Shown here: positions 53,704-62,295 of the stretch, in pieces
How positions within the stretch are numbered: the first letter of the stretch is position 1
Layout of the letters: the number at the start of each line of letters is the position of its first letter
Assembly: GCF_014653695.1 (NCBI RefSeq)
Contig: NZ_BNAR01000002.1
Coordinates: forward strand, 744,001-808,000
DNA length: 64,000 nt
Source: Lentzea cavernae
Lineage (GTDB): Bacteria > Actinomycetota > Actinomycetes > Mycobacteriales > Pseudonocardiaceae
Direction: 5' to 3'
The notes under the pieces: generated by a model
Told to the model about the DNA's origin: nothing
Seen by the model: only the letters and a program-made list of their open reading frames with translations
Database searches by the model: none
Made by a program: the position numbers and the translations under genes

Positions 53704-54620
53704 CGCATCTCCTTCACCGTCGTCAGTGGAATCCAGCGGGCTCTGGCCGCCAGGTCGATCTCGCCCGCCACCGGCCGCAGCACCGCGCTCGCGGACGTGG
53801 CCACCACGTCGGCGAGCGCGGCGGACCAGTCGACGGCCCGCGTCGCCGCGAGGTGCAGTGCCAGTGCGGCGGCGGCCGCGTCCCCGGCGCCGGTCGGGTT
53901 GCCGGTGACCACCTCCGCCGGACGGGCCTGCCAGGTGCCGTGTGCGGTCATGGCCGTCGCGCCGCCGGCACCCGCCGTCGCCACGACGGCGGGTGCTCCC
54001 CCGGACACCAGGTCGCTGACGGTCCGTCCGCCACCGGTGAGGTCCGCCAGCTCGTCCTGGTTGGGCATCAGCACCGCTCCGCTGTCCGCGGCGGCGCGGA
54101 GAGCCGGCCCGGACACGTCGGTGATGACCGGCACCCGGAACCGGGCGCACAGCCTCGCCAGGCGGGCGGGCACGGCCGGGTCGAGGCCCCGGGGCACGCT
54201 GCCGGAGACGACCACCGCGCCCGCTCCGCTTTCGAGCTCGTCGCGCAACGCGGCGGTGATCGCCGCCTCCGCGCCCTCGCAGGCCGGAGAACCGTTCTCC
54301 TGCAACATGGTCGTGGTGCCGTCACCGGCGACGACCGCCACCGTCCGCCGCACCGAGGCGAGCGCGGGCACGAGCCGGTGGGTGATCCTCAGCTCCTCGA
54401 GGCCGGAGCGGAACTCGTCCGGTGCCGCGGTCGTGGTCAGCGCGAGCGCGAGACTGGTGCCTCCCAGCGCGTTGACCACGGCCGCGACGTTCACTCCCTT
54501 GCCACCGGACCGCGACCGCACCTCCGGCACCCGCACGGTCTCGCCGACGCGCAGGGCGTCCACCCGGTACGTCACGTCGATGGCGGGGTTGAGCGTGACG
54601 GTGATGATCCGGTCCGTCAC
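53700..54620 (-). CDS. PfkB-family sugar-phosphate kinase (FruK/LacC type)
   Basis: A 306-residue PfkB kinase of the 1-phosphofructokinase/tagatose-6-phosphate kinase branch: TVTLNPAIDVTY at the N-terminus, SGGKGVNVA near residue 38, and the anion hole with catalytic Asp in GNPTGAGDAA near 250. It would phosphorylate tagatose-6-phosphate (or fructose-phosphate) to the bisphosphate for the aldolase. GTG start overlapping the transporter stop (GTGA) and stop overlapping the aldolase start, so the three genes are coupled. Confidence 0.9.
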   Translation of the reverse strand: MTDRIITVTLNPAIDVTYRVDALRVGETVRVPEVRSRSGGKGVNVAAVVNALGGTSLALALTTTAAPDEFRSGLEELRITHRLVPALASVRRTVAVVAGDGTTTMLQENGSPACEGAEAAITAALRDELESGAGAVVVSGSVPRGLDPAVPARLARLCARFRVPVITDVSGPALRAAADSGAVLMPNQDELADLTGGGRTVSDLVSGGAPAVVATAGAGGATAMTAHGTWQARPAEVVTGNPTGAGDAAAAALALHLAATRAVDWSAALADVVATSASAVLRPVAGEIDLAARARWIPLTTVKEMR

Positions 54621-55534
54621 GTCGGAACCGCTTCGCTGCTCTTCTCGGCGCGGTAGACCATCAGCGTCGAGCCGGCCAGCGCCAGCACGATGCCCGTCAC
54701 CTGGAACACGCTGGGCTGCGCGCCGAACACGAGCAGCGAGAGCACGATGGTGAGCACGGGCGCCAGCGCGTTCGTGACAGGCGCGACGATCGAGGCCTTG
54801 CCTCGGCTCATGGCCATCACGAGGAACAGCGCGCCGACGGCGTTCAGGATCTGCGTTCCCGCCGTGAGGGCGGGAGCCTGCCACGGGAAGTCCAGCGGCA
54901 GGCCGCCCATCATCAGCAGCGCCACCGGGATCAGGACGAGGCCGCTGATCGTCATCCAGCCGAACGTCGACGCGTCGTCGACACCGGCCACCGCCGCCTT
55001 GCGCATGTAGAACGCCTGCACGCCCCAGGCCACGCACACCAGCACCGCGAGCAGCAGGTAGAACCACCCGTTGTCACCGGACTCCCCGGTGGAGACGGAG
55101 AAGAGCACGACGGCCACGAGCGCGAGCACCACACCCGTCCACGACAGGGCGCCGAGCCGTTCGCGCAGCAGGCCGAAGGCCATCAGGACGGTGATCGCCG
55201 GGGACAGCGCGACGATCGGGAAGATGACGTACGCGGGTCCGATGGTGAGCGCCTTGAACAGCAGCAGCTGGCCGCCTGCTCCGGTGAGCCCGATCAGCAG
55301 GCCGTACCCGGCGGCGGTGCGGCCGCGGTCGAACCTCTTGCCGCGCAACGAGACCCATGCGGGGATGATCATCGTCAGCGCCCACACGACGTAGATCATC
55401 GGGTCGGGGTAGGAGTAGAGCTTGGTGGGCAGGGCGGAGAAGGCTCCCCACACGCCCCAGAACAGCACCAGCAGTCCCGCGTACGGGATCCAGCTGTTCG
55501 AGCGGAGGGAGGGGGACACGCCGGATCCGGTCAT
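54617..55534 (-). CDS. EamA/DMT-family transporter
   Basis: A 305-residue membrane protein with ten predicted helices and two EamA repeats; LLLFKALTIGPAYVIFPIVALSPAITVLMAF and the later ASIVAPVTNALAPVLTIV are typical. The DMT superfamily moves small metabolites; in this operon it is the only transporter, so it probably carries the amino sugar or sugar that the kinases use. ATG start; it follows the BadF-type kinase by nine bases. Confidence 0.85.
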   Translation of the reverse strand: MTGSGVSPSLRSNSWIPYAGLLVLFWGVWGAFSALPTKLYSYPDPMIYVVWALTMIIPAWVSLRGKRFDRGRTAAGYGLLIGLTGAGGQLLLFKALTIGPAYVIFPIVALSPAITVLMAFGLLRERLGALSWTGVVLALVAVVLFSVSTGESGDNGWFYLLLAVLVCVAWGVQAFYMRKAAVAGVDDASTFGWMTISGLVLIPVALLMMGGLPLDFPWQAPALTAGTQILNAVGALFLVMAMSRGKASIVAPVTNALAPVLTIVLSLLVFGAQPSVFQVTGIVLALAGSTLMVYRAEKSSEAVPT

Positions 55535-55543
55535 TTCGGCTCC

Positions 55544-56500
55544 TCAGAGGGAGAGCGCTGCGGGTGTGTGGATGTGCTCTGCCCGCAGGGGATGTCCGTG
55601 CAGGCGTGCCGCGTGGAGTGCGGCGCCGACGTGCGGTTCCAGCAGTGGTGCGCGCAGGTCGAAGTCGTGGGTGAGCGACTCGCGGAACGCCGTGAGCACG
55701 TGCGCCGAGCCGAACATGCCGCCGGAGTACGACACCGGAACCTGTTGTGAAGCCTCGAATTCCAGTGCCCCGCGGCCGACGTCGACGAGGAGCGCGAGCT
55801 CCTGCCCCGCTCGCCGGAGGACGTTCGCCGCGACCGCGTCCCCCGCGTCGGCCGCCCGGACGACGACCTTGCTCAGGTTCGCGATCTTGCCGCGGTCACC
55901 GTGCCACTGGTTCACCACGACGTCGATGGCGTCGAAGTCGGCGGCGAGGCCCAGCGCGGCACGCATCTCGGCGACGAGCGGCCCGGCCGGCAGCCGTCCG
56001 TCGACCATGCGGCTGAACGCGTTGAGGCCGTTGATCGCGACCCAGTAACCCGAGCCCTCGTCGCCGAACAACTCGCTCCAGCCACCGCCGCGCCACTGCC
56101 GGCCCGCGTTCTCGCCGTAGGCGATCGAGCCGGTGCCCGCGACGACGTTGATGCCGTCGACCGCGCCGAGCGAACCGGCCCAGCCGCAGATCATGTCGTT
56201 GCCGCACCGGTAGTCCGCGGTGCCGAGGATCTTCGCGGGCAGCGCGTCGAGCACCGGCACGTCGGAGCTGATCTCCCCGTAGGCGGGGAGCCCGAAGAAC
56301 GAGTAGGTGATGCCCTGCACCGCGATGCCCGCGATGCCGCAGACCTCGCTGATCCCCTGGCGCAGCAGGGGTTCCACGATCTGCATCCCCTCGCTGAGGT
56401 AGTACACGCTCGCGGTGCGCGCCTCAGCCACGACCCCGCCGTCGAGATCGACCAGGCAGAACGCCGTCTTGGTACCCCCGCCGTCGACACCGAGGAACAT
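55544..56500 (-). CDS. BadF/BadG-type ATPase, N-acetylglucosamine kinase-like sugar kinase
   Basis: A 318-residue ASKHA-fold kinase: FLGVDGGGTKTAFCLVD (phosphate 1), NVVAGTGSIAYG (phosphate 2) and WSELFGDEGSGYWVA, the signature of N-acetylglucosamine kinase-like proteins. It would phosphorylate the incoming amino sugar at C6. It stands one base after the SIS gene stop-start junction, second in the operon, so the product would go to the SIS isomerase. The exact sugar (GlcNAc, GalN, GalNAc) is not shown by sequence. Confidence 0.88.
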   Translation of the reverse strand: MFLGVDGGGTKTAFCLVDLDGGVVAEARTASVYYLSEGMQIVEPLLRQGISEVCGIAGIAVQGITYSFFGLPAYGEISSDVPVLDALPAKILGTADYRCGNDMICGWAGSLGAVDGINVVAGTGSIAYGENAGRQWRGGGWSELFGDEGSGYWVAINGLNAFSRMVDGRLPAGPLVAEMRAALGLAADFDAIDVVVNQWHGDRGKIANLSKVVVRAADAGDAVAANVLRRAGQELALLVDVGRGALEFEASQQVPVSYSGGMFGSAHVLTAFRESLTHDFDLRAPLLEPHVGAALHAARLHGHPLRAEHIHTPAALSL

Positions 56501-56501
56501 C

Positions 56502-57626
56502 TCAGCTCACTCCCTCTGGGAACTCGTGGATGACCACGCCCTGCACCACCCGGTTCACCTCGCCGCCGGGGAACGGGTTGTCCGGCGTCAGGTCCAGCGC
56601 GAGCGAGCAGGCCAGTGCCGTGGTCTGGGCCGCGATCACGGCGACCAGCGCCCACGCGGACGGATCCCCGAGGGCCGGCACGGGCCACACCTGCGCTCCC
56701 CCGCACTCGGCGGAGTCCGCCTCTCCCACCACGACCACGCGTTCAGGACCGAGTGCCAGCACCAGTTCCCGCGCGATGTCCACGTCGTAGGCGCGCGCAT
56801 ACGCGTCCGGGGAGAGGAAGACGACGGCGGTCGTGCGGTCGTCCAGCACCGACTTCGGGCCGTGCCGGAAGCCCAGCGACGACTCGGCGATCCCGACCAC
56901 CTGACCGCGGGTCAGCTCGAGGGACTTGAGCGCGGCCTCCCTGGCCAGTCCCCGCAACGGCCCGGAACCCAGGTACACCAGGCGATCCGGCTTGCCACCG
57001 GCGATCGCGGCCGCCCGGTCCGCCGCCTCGCCGAGAACAGCGGTTCCCGCCCGCGCCAGCGCTTCCACGTCGACGTGGAGGCCGAACGCCAGCAACACCG
57101 CCAGTGCCATGCCGGTGAACGACGACGTCATCGCGAAGCTGCGGTCGTTCACCTCGTCCGGCAGTGCGACCACGACGGCGTTCTCGGCGCCGGACCACCG
57201 CTGGGCCAGCCGCCCCTGCGGGTCGCAGGTGATCACGAGGTGCCGCACGGGCGTGAGCCGGTGCAGGAGTTCTGCCGCGGCCAGCGATTCAGGGCTGTTG
57301 CCGCTGCGCGCGAACGAGACCAGCAGCACCGGTCGCCCGTCCACGACCACCGCACGCGGGTCGGCGACGATCTCCGTGGTGGCGATCGCCTCCACCTGCC
57401 TGCCGAGGTGCCGTGCGAGAGCGGGTGCCACGACCTCGCCGATGAACGCCGAGGTGCCGGCGCCGGTCAGCACGATCCGGGGACTCGCCTCGAACAACGC
57501 CGCGCTGAGGAGCTCCTCGATCTGCGGCCTGACGTGCCCGACCACGTCCGCCACCGCCGTCCAGGTGGTGGGTTGCTGCCAGATCTCCCGCGCGGTCCAG
57601 CTGTCGCCGAGCCCAGTCACAGTCAT
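56502..57626 (-). CDS. SIS-domain sugar isomerase (AgaS-like)
   Basis: A 374-residue protein with two SIS domains: VLTGAGTSAFIGEVVAP and SFARSGNSPESLAA in the first, LVYLGSGPLRGLAREAALKSLELT in the second. Size and start (WQQPTTW near the N-terminus) match AgaS, the galactosamine-6-phosphate deaminase/isomerase that gives tagatose-6-phosphate. ATG with GGAAGG seven bases upstream; the frame is open to 57692 without support. First gene of the minus-strand sugar operon and divergent from its DeoR regulator. Confidence 0.88.
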   Translation of the reverse strand: MTVTGLGDSWTAREIWQQPTTWTAVADVVGHVRPQIEELLSAALFEASPRIVLTGAGTSAFIGEVVAPALARHLGRQVEAIATTEIVADPRAVVVDGRPVLLVSFARSGNSPESLAAAELLHRLTPVRHLVITCDPQGRLAQRWSGAENAVVVALPDEVNDRSFAMTSSFTGMALAVLLAFGLHVDVEALARAGTAVLGEAADRAAAIAGGKPDRLVYLGSGPLRGLAREAALKSLELTRGQVVGIAESSLGFRHGPKSVLDDRTTAVVFLSPDAYARAYDVDIARELVLALGPERVVVVGEADSAECGGAQVWPVPALGDPSAWALVAVIAAQTTALACSLALDLTPDNPFPGGEVNRVVQGVVIHEFPEGVS

Positions 57627-57736
57627 GTGATGCCTTCCGATTACCGGCGCACTTCGAAACGCATTCCGGTGCGCTTTCCCCGAGTGGTGCATTCGTACTT
57701 CCGCCGCTGCGCGAGGGGCAAGGTTCGGCGCTCAAA

Positions 57737-57803
57737 TGAACAAACGGAGTGAGCGTTTCGCCGTGTCCTCCCAGTTCAGGACGATCATCCGGGTGAACAA
57801 TCG
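57737..57803. promoter_or_regulatory. DeoR operator candidates in the sugar operon divergent promoter
   Basis: TGAACAAACG (57737-57746) and TGAACAATCG (57794-57803) are near-identical direct repeats 57 bases apart. The first is followed by GTGAGCG and the second by CTCACCG, extending the similarity. Both lie between the SIS gene and the deoR-like gene. Confidence 0.5.
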
Positions 57804-57836
57804 CTCACCGCGATGAACTGTCGTAGGCTCCGCTGC

Positions 57837-58676
57837 ATGGCCGATCCCACGGATTCCTCCGCACCCCAGGGCCGCACGCGGAAAAGGCTCACCACGCGGG
57901 CCGAGCGCATGTCCGAAATACTCCGGGCGCTCCGGGAAAACGGTTCTCTGCAGGTCGGTGAACTCGGCACGCGCCTCGGCGTCTCGTCCGCCACCCTGCG
58001 CCGCGACCTGGCTCAGCTGGAGGAGCAACGGCTGCTCATCAGGACCCACGGAGGAGCCAAACCGCACGGCGCCATCGACGAGGTGCCGGTGCGGTACCGC
58101 GGAGGCCGCTCCCGTGACGCGAAACGGGCCATCGTGCGCGAGGCCGTCCGCCTGCTGCCGTCAGGGCCGCACGTCATCGCCCTGACAGGAGGTTCCACCA
58201 CGACGGAGCTCGCGAAGGGACTGCCCGGCAGAGCCGACCTGACCGTGGTGACGAACGCGCTGAACATCGCGATGGAGATGGCGATGCACCCGCGGCACAA
58301 ACTCGTCGTGGTCGGCGGCGTGGCGAGACCGCGTTCCTACGAACTGGTGGGGCCGTGGGCGGAGCACGTGCTGGCGTCGATCAGCATCGGCACCGCGTTC
58401 ATCGGTGTCGACGGCATCGACGCCTCCGCGGGCATCACCACGCACGACGAGAACGAGGCGCGCACCAACCGCGCGATGCTGGCCCGCGCCCAGCGCGTGA
58501 TCGTGATGGCCGACGGCAGCAAGCTCGGCAAGGCCACCCTCGCGCGCATCGCCGACATCCACGACGTGCACGACGTCATCACCGACCTGTCCGCCGATCC
58601 CGCGGCGGTGGCGGCGATCCGGGCCGCGGGGGTGCGCGTCACCGTGGTCGAGGTGACGACCGCGAAGGACGGGTGA
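57837..58676 (+). CDS. DeoR-family regulator of the sugar operon
   Basis: About 279 residues. The N-terminal winged helix (RMSEILRALRENGSLQVGELG followed by VSSATLRRDLAQLEEQ) is the classic DeoR domain, followed by a sugar-phosphate-binding domain with ALTGGSTTTELAKGL and FIGVDGIDASAGITTHDENEA. It probably represses the divergent SIS-BadF-EamA-PfkB-aldolase operon until a sugar phosphate binds. Start ATG 57837 or the in-frame ATG 57813; neither has a strong ribosome-binding site. It ends just before the response-regulator fragment. Confidence 0.9.
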   Translation: MADPTDSSAPQGRTRKRLTTRAERMSEILRALRENGSLQVGELGTRLGVSSATLRRDLAQLEEQRLLIRTHGGAKPHGAIDEVPVRYRGGRSRDAKRAIVREAVRLLPSGPHVIALTGGSTTTELAKGLPGRADLTVVTNALNIAMEMAMHPRHKLVVVGGVARPRSYELVGPWAEHVLASISIGTAFIGVDGIDASAGITTHDENEARTNRAMLARAQRVIVMADGSKLGKATLARIADIHDVHDVITDLSADPAAVAAIRAAGVRVTVVEVTTAKDG

Positions 58677-58678
58677 GC

Positions 58679-58813
58679 TCAGCCGCCGGGCCGGACGAAG
58701 CCCGAGTCGTAGGCGTACACGATGGCCGCGGGGTGGCCGCCGTGCTTCGAGAACACCGTGCCCACGTGCTTCTTCACCGTCGCCGACGACACCACGAACA
58801 ACAGCCGAGCCAC
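58679..58813 (-). pseudogene. Truncated NarL-type response regulator fragment (C-terminal HTH only)
   Basis: On the minus strand 44 in-frame codons ending TGA encode the recognition-helix half of a LuxR domain (SSATVKKHVGTVFSKHGG then YAYDSGFVRPGG). The last 14 codons and the VGTVFSK region are nearly identical to the 3' end of the intact response regulator at 58815, whose stop abuts this fragment. No receiver domain is present. It is best read as the remnant of a second, tandem regulator gene after a deletion, or a partial duplication. Confidence 0.7.
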
Positions 58814-58814
58814 C

Positions 58815-59465
58815 TCAGCCGCCGGGCCGCACGAACCCCGAGTCGTAGGCGAACACGATGGCCGCGGCGCGATCGCGGGCGCCGAGCTTCGAGAACACCG
58901 TGCCCACGTGCGTCTTCACCGTGGTCTCCGCGACGCTGAGGTGCGCGGCGATCTCCCGGTTGGAGGCGCCGCGGGCCATCAGCCGCAACACCTCCAGCTC
59001 GCGGTCGGTGAGGGCCGCGAGCCGGGCGGGACGGTGGCCGGGGCGCGCGAGGCGGCGGTAGGAGTCGAGGATCGGCCCGAGCAGCGTGCCGTCGATCCAG
59101 GTGCCGCCGGACGCCACGGTGCGCACGGCCTCGATCAGGTTCTCCGGGGTCGACGACTTCAGCTCGAAGCCCGCCGCCCCGGCGTCGACCGCCGCCCACA
59201 GCACGTCGTCGTCGCTGAACGTCGTGAGGACGCACACCGGCGGGCCGCCCGCCGCGCGCAGCGCCCTCGTCGCCTCGACGCCGTCGGTGCCGGGCATGCG
59301 GACGTCCATGCACACCACGTCGGGCTCGCACTGCTGCACGGCGCTCACGATGTGGCTGCCGTCGTCACGTTCGCCCGCGACCTGGATGTCCGGCTGGCTG
59401 CGCAGCACCAGGCCGAGCCCCGCCCGCACCATCGGCTGGTCGTCGACCAGCAGCACGCGGATCAC
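58815..59465 (-). CDS. NarL/FixJ-type two-component response regulator
   Basis: About 216 residues. Receiver domain with LLVDDQP, phospho-acceptor Asp in VVCMDVRMPGTDG (about residue 52) and conserved Lys in FELKSSTPENL; LuxR helix-turn-helix LTDRELEVLRLMARGASNREIAAHL through KTHVGTVFSKL at the C-terminus. The GTG at 59465 gives the standard family start IRVLLVDD; an ATG at 59492 is also in frame. The cognate kinase is probably the HisKA_3 kinase at 61168, with the multicopper oxidase between them as target. Candidate binding site: the palindrome in its upstream region. Confidence 0.9.
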   Translation of the reverse strand: MIRVLLVDDQPMVRAGLGLVLRSQPDIQVAGERDDGSHIVSAVQQCEPDVVCMDVRMPGTDGVEATRALRAAGGPPVCVLTTFSDDDVLWAAVDAGAAGFELKSSTPENLIEAVRTVASGGTWIDGTLLGPILDSYRRLARPGHRPARLAALTDRELEVLRLMARGASNREIAAHLSVAETTVKTHVGTVFSKLGARDRAAAIVFAYDSGFVRPGG

Positions 59466-59523
59466 GCGGATCGTCCGGCACGAGACATGCACGAAGTCTA
59501 GGCGACACCGCCGATCGACACGT

Positions 59524-59573
59524 TTCTCCTACCGCGGTAGGAGAAGAGCCTTCGTCTCCTCCTGCGGTAGGAG
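59524..59573. promoter_or_regulatory. 22-bp perfect palindrome plus second half-site
   Basis: TTCTCCTACCG followed by its exact complement fills 59524-59545. The half-site GCGGTAGGAG recurs at 59564-59573, exactly 30 bases (about three helical turns) after the first copy at 59534-59543. It lies between the response regulator and multicopper oxidase genes and is very probably an operator for one or both. Confidence 0.75.
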
Positions 59574-59630
59574 CCAGGAACGGGACCTCGCTCCGAGGAC
59601 TCGGGCGGCCGTGATCACTAGCTTCCAGCC

Positions 59631-61142
59631 ATGGATTCAGCACAACGGCCGAAGCGCCGCTGGGCGAGGTGGACCGCGCTCGGCACCACCGCGGTGGTAC
59701 TGGTCGCCGCGGGCGCGTTCGGCGTCTTCTACTACCTGGCGCGGCTCGACACCGCCGGCGACGTCGACTTCGCCGCGAAGATGGCGGTCCCCCCGCTCGC
59801 ACCGTCCACAACGGACGCCGACGGCACCCGCACGTTCGACCTCGGCATCCAGGCGGGCGAGACCAGGTTCCTCGACGGCCCGGCCACGAGGACGTGGGGC
59901 GTGAACGGGTCGTTCCTCGGCCCGACGATCCGTGCGAAGAAGGGCGAGAAGGTCGCGTTCAACGTCCGCAACGGCCTGAGCGAGGCGACCTCGCTGCACT
60001 GGCACGGCATGCACCTGCCCGCCGACATGGACGGCGGGCCGCACCAGACCGTGGAGCCCGGCGCGACCTGGCGTCCGAAGTGGACCGTCAGCCAGCAGGC
60101 CGCGACCCTGTGGTACCACCCGCACCTGCACGGCAAGACCGCGAACCACGTGTACCGCGGGGTGTCCGGCATGGTCGTGCTCGACGACGAGCGCACCGCG
60201 GGCCTGGACCTGCCCGGCGAGTACGGCGTGGACGACCTGCCGATGATCGTGCAGGACCGCGCGTTCGACGGGGACAACCAGTTCGACGAGGCCGTCCCGC
60301 TCATGAGCACCGGTGGCGTCGTCGGCGACGAGATCCTCGTCAACGGCACCCGCGGCCCGTACGTGGACGTGAGCACGCGCCTGGTCAGGTTGCGACTGCT
60401 CAACGCCTCCAACGCCCGCCTGTACAACTTCGGCTTCTCCGACGACCGGCCGTTCCAGCTGATCGGCACCGACGGCGGTCTGCTGCCGAAGCCCTGGGAG
60501 ACCACCCGGCTGCAGCTCTCCTCCGGCGAACGCGCCGAGGTCGTCGTGGCGTTCTCGCCGGGCGAGACCGTCGACCTCCGGTCGTACCCCTCGGGATCGG
60601 GCTTCAACGACCGGCTGGGCGGGTCGTCCGACCGGCTCGACCTCGTGCGGTTCCGCGCGGGCGGCGACCTGCGCGACGAGACCGAGGTCCCGCAGAACCT
60701 GGGCACCGCACCGGACCTGGCCTCCACCGAGATCGCGCAGACGCGGTCGTTCGAGCTGAACAGCCGCACCATCAACGGCGCCACGATGGACATGAACCGC
60801 ATCGACTTCGGCGTCCGCGTCGGCAGCACCGAGGTCTGGGAAGTGGTGAACACCAACGGTTACATGCACAACTTCCACGTGCACGACGTCCAGTTCCAGG
60901 TCCTCGACGTCGACGGGCGGCAACCGCCGCCGCACCTGGGCGGCTGGAAGGACACCGTGCAGCTGGACCCGGACAGGAAGTACCGGCTGGCCATGAAGTT
61001 CAGCGACTTCACCGACCCCGACGTGCCGTACATGTACCACTGCCACCTGATGCTGCACGAGGACGAGGGCATGATGGGCCAGTTCGTCGTGCTGCGCGAG
61101 GGCGAACAGGTCGGGCACGTCACCGGGCACCAGCACCGCTGA
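59631..61142 (+). CDS. Membrane-anchored multicopper oxidase (CotA/bilirubin oxidase/SufI-like)
   Basis: A 503-residue three-domain multicopper oxidase. All copper-ligand motifs are present: HWHGMHL, HPHLHG, HNFHVHDVQF and HCHLMLHEDEGMM, the last with the T1 Cys and Met axial ligand. An N-terminal KRRW followed by a hydrophobic segment (residues about 15-38) is an uncleaved anchor or a weak Tat-like signal, so the enzyme faces outside. It oxidises phenols, bilirubin-like molecules or Cu(I) with O2 reduction to water. Flanked by a NarL regulator and a histidine kinase; the palindrome 60-110 bases upstream suggests tight control. Confidence 0.93.
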   Translation: MDSAQRPKRRWARWTALGTTAVVLVAAGAFGVFYYLARLDTAGDVDFAAKMAVPPLAPSTTDADGTRTFDLGIQAGETRFLDGPATRTWGVNGSFLGPTIRAKKGEKVAFNVRNGLSEATSLHWHGMHLPADMDGGPHQTVEPGATWRPKWTVSQQAATLWYHPHLHGKTANHVYRGVSGMVVLDDERTAGLDLPGEYGVDDLPMIVQDRAFDGDNQFDEAVPLMSTGGVVGDEILVNGTRGPYVDVSTRLVRLRLLNASNARLYNFGFSDDRPFQLIGTDGGLLPKPWETTRLQLSSGERAEVVVAFSPGETVDLRSYPSGSGFNDRLGGSSDRLDLVRFRAGGDLRDETEVPQNLGTAPDLASTEIAQTRSFELNSRTINGATMDMNRIDFGVRVGSTEVWEVVNTNGYMHNFHVHDVQFQVLDVDGRQPPPHLGGWKDTVQLDPDRKYRLAMKFSDFTDPDVPYMYHCHLMLHEDEGMMGQFVVLREGEQVGHVTGHQHR

Positions 61143-61167
61143 GCCGTCACGCCATTAGCATCGGCGG

Positions 61168-62295
61168 ATGTTCCTGATCCCGCGCGACCGAGACTCCTTC
61201 GTCCTGCGCGCGGCCGTACTCGGGACCGGGTTCGAGGTGCTCAACTTCGCCTACGCCGACGGCTGGGGCTGGGTCCTCGCGGCGGTGATGACCCCGGCGC
61301 TGATCGTGCGGATCTTCTGGCGCACGATGCCGGGCTGGCTGCTGCTCGCGTGGGTGACGGTCCCGACCGTCGTCGGCGACGCGCTGGTCGTGACGCAGAC
61401 CGCGACGATGGTGGTGATCCTCGCGCTGGCGATCGCCGCGGCCGGTGGCCGGGGTCGGGCCGACACCGTCGCGATGGTCCTGTGCCTGGTGTCCCCGTTC
61501 TTCGTGTGGGCACTGGGCACGAACCCCTGGTACCAGCACATGGGGGCCTGGCTGTGGTCGGCGGGCCTGCTGCTCGGCTGGGTGCTCGGCAGGCTCGTCG
61601 GCGAACAGCAGTCGCTGATCAGGCAGCTCGAACGCACGCAGTCCGAACTGGCGAAGGGCGTGCTCGCGGCGGAACGGCAGCGCATCGCCCGCGACCTGCA
61701 CGACCTCGTCGGACACAGCTTCACCGTCGTGCTGCTGCACCTCTCCGGGGCGAGGATGAACCTCACCTCCTCCCCCGGTGAGGCGGTCGAGGCGCTGCGG
61801 CTCGCGGAGGAGACCGGCCGCGCGGGCATGGACGCGCTGCGCGAGGCGCTGGCGCTGATGTACCGGGGCGGCGGCGCGCCCCTGCCGTTCCGGCACGACG
61901 AGGTCGACCGGCTCGTCGCCACCTACCGCGACGCCGGCATGAGCATCGACCTCGACGTGACCGGCGCCGTCGGCCACGTGTCGGCCACGCAGCGCATCGT
62001 CCTGCGGGACGTGCTCCGCGAGGCGCTGACCAACGTCGCCAAGCACGCCGAGCCCCGCGAGGCCGTCGTCCGGATCGCCGTCGACAGCGACCGCGTCACG
62101 CTGGAGGTCCACAACCCGATCGGCCCGCGTCCGGCCGCGCCGAGCACCGGCATCGGCCTGCCCGGCCTGCGCCAGCGGGTGGTCGCCGTCGACGGCACCT
62201 TCACCGCCCGGCCCGAACTGGACCGCTGGGTGCTGCGCGTCCAACTGCCCGCGCGGGTGCACACCTCAGGCGCTCAGGCGACCGGACTCGCGTAG
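61168..62295 (+). CDS. HisKA_3-type sensor histidine kinase
   Basis: A 375-residue kinase. Residues 1-135 contain four or five membrane helices with almost no extracellular loop; ERQRIARDLHDLVGHSF near residue 170 holds the phospho-acceptor His, and the HATPase domain shows LREALTNVAKHA and GIGLPGLRQRV. This NarX/DesK-like type pairs with NarL regulators. A short loop-poor sensor suggests detection of membrane state or an intramembrane signal. It starts 25 bases after the multicopper oxidase, so kinase and oxidase are co-transcribed. The 3' end overlaps the convergent membrane protein gene by 30 bases. Confidence 0.9.
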   Translation: MFLIPRDRDSFVLRAAVLGTGFEVLNFAYADGWGWVLAAVMTPALIVRIFWRTMPGWLLLAWVTVPTVVGDALVVTQTATMVVILALAIAAAGGRGRADTVAMVLCLVSPFFVWALGTNPWYQHMGAWLWSAGLLLGWVLGRLVGEQQSLIRQLERTQSELAKGVLAAERQRIARDLHDLVGHSFTVVLLHLSGARMNLTSSPGEAVEALRLAEETGRAGMDALREALALMYRGGGAPLPFRHDEVDRLVATYRDAGMSIDLDVTGAVGHVSATQRIVLRDVLREALTNVAKHAEPREAVVRIAVDSDRVTLEVHNPIGPRPAAPSTGIGLPGLRQRVVAVDGTFTARPELDRWVLRVQLPARVHTSGAQATGLA

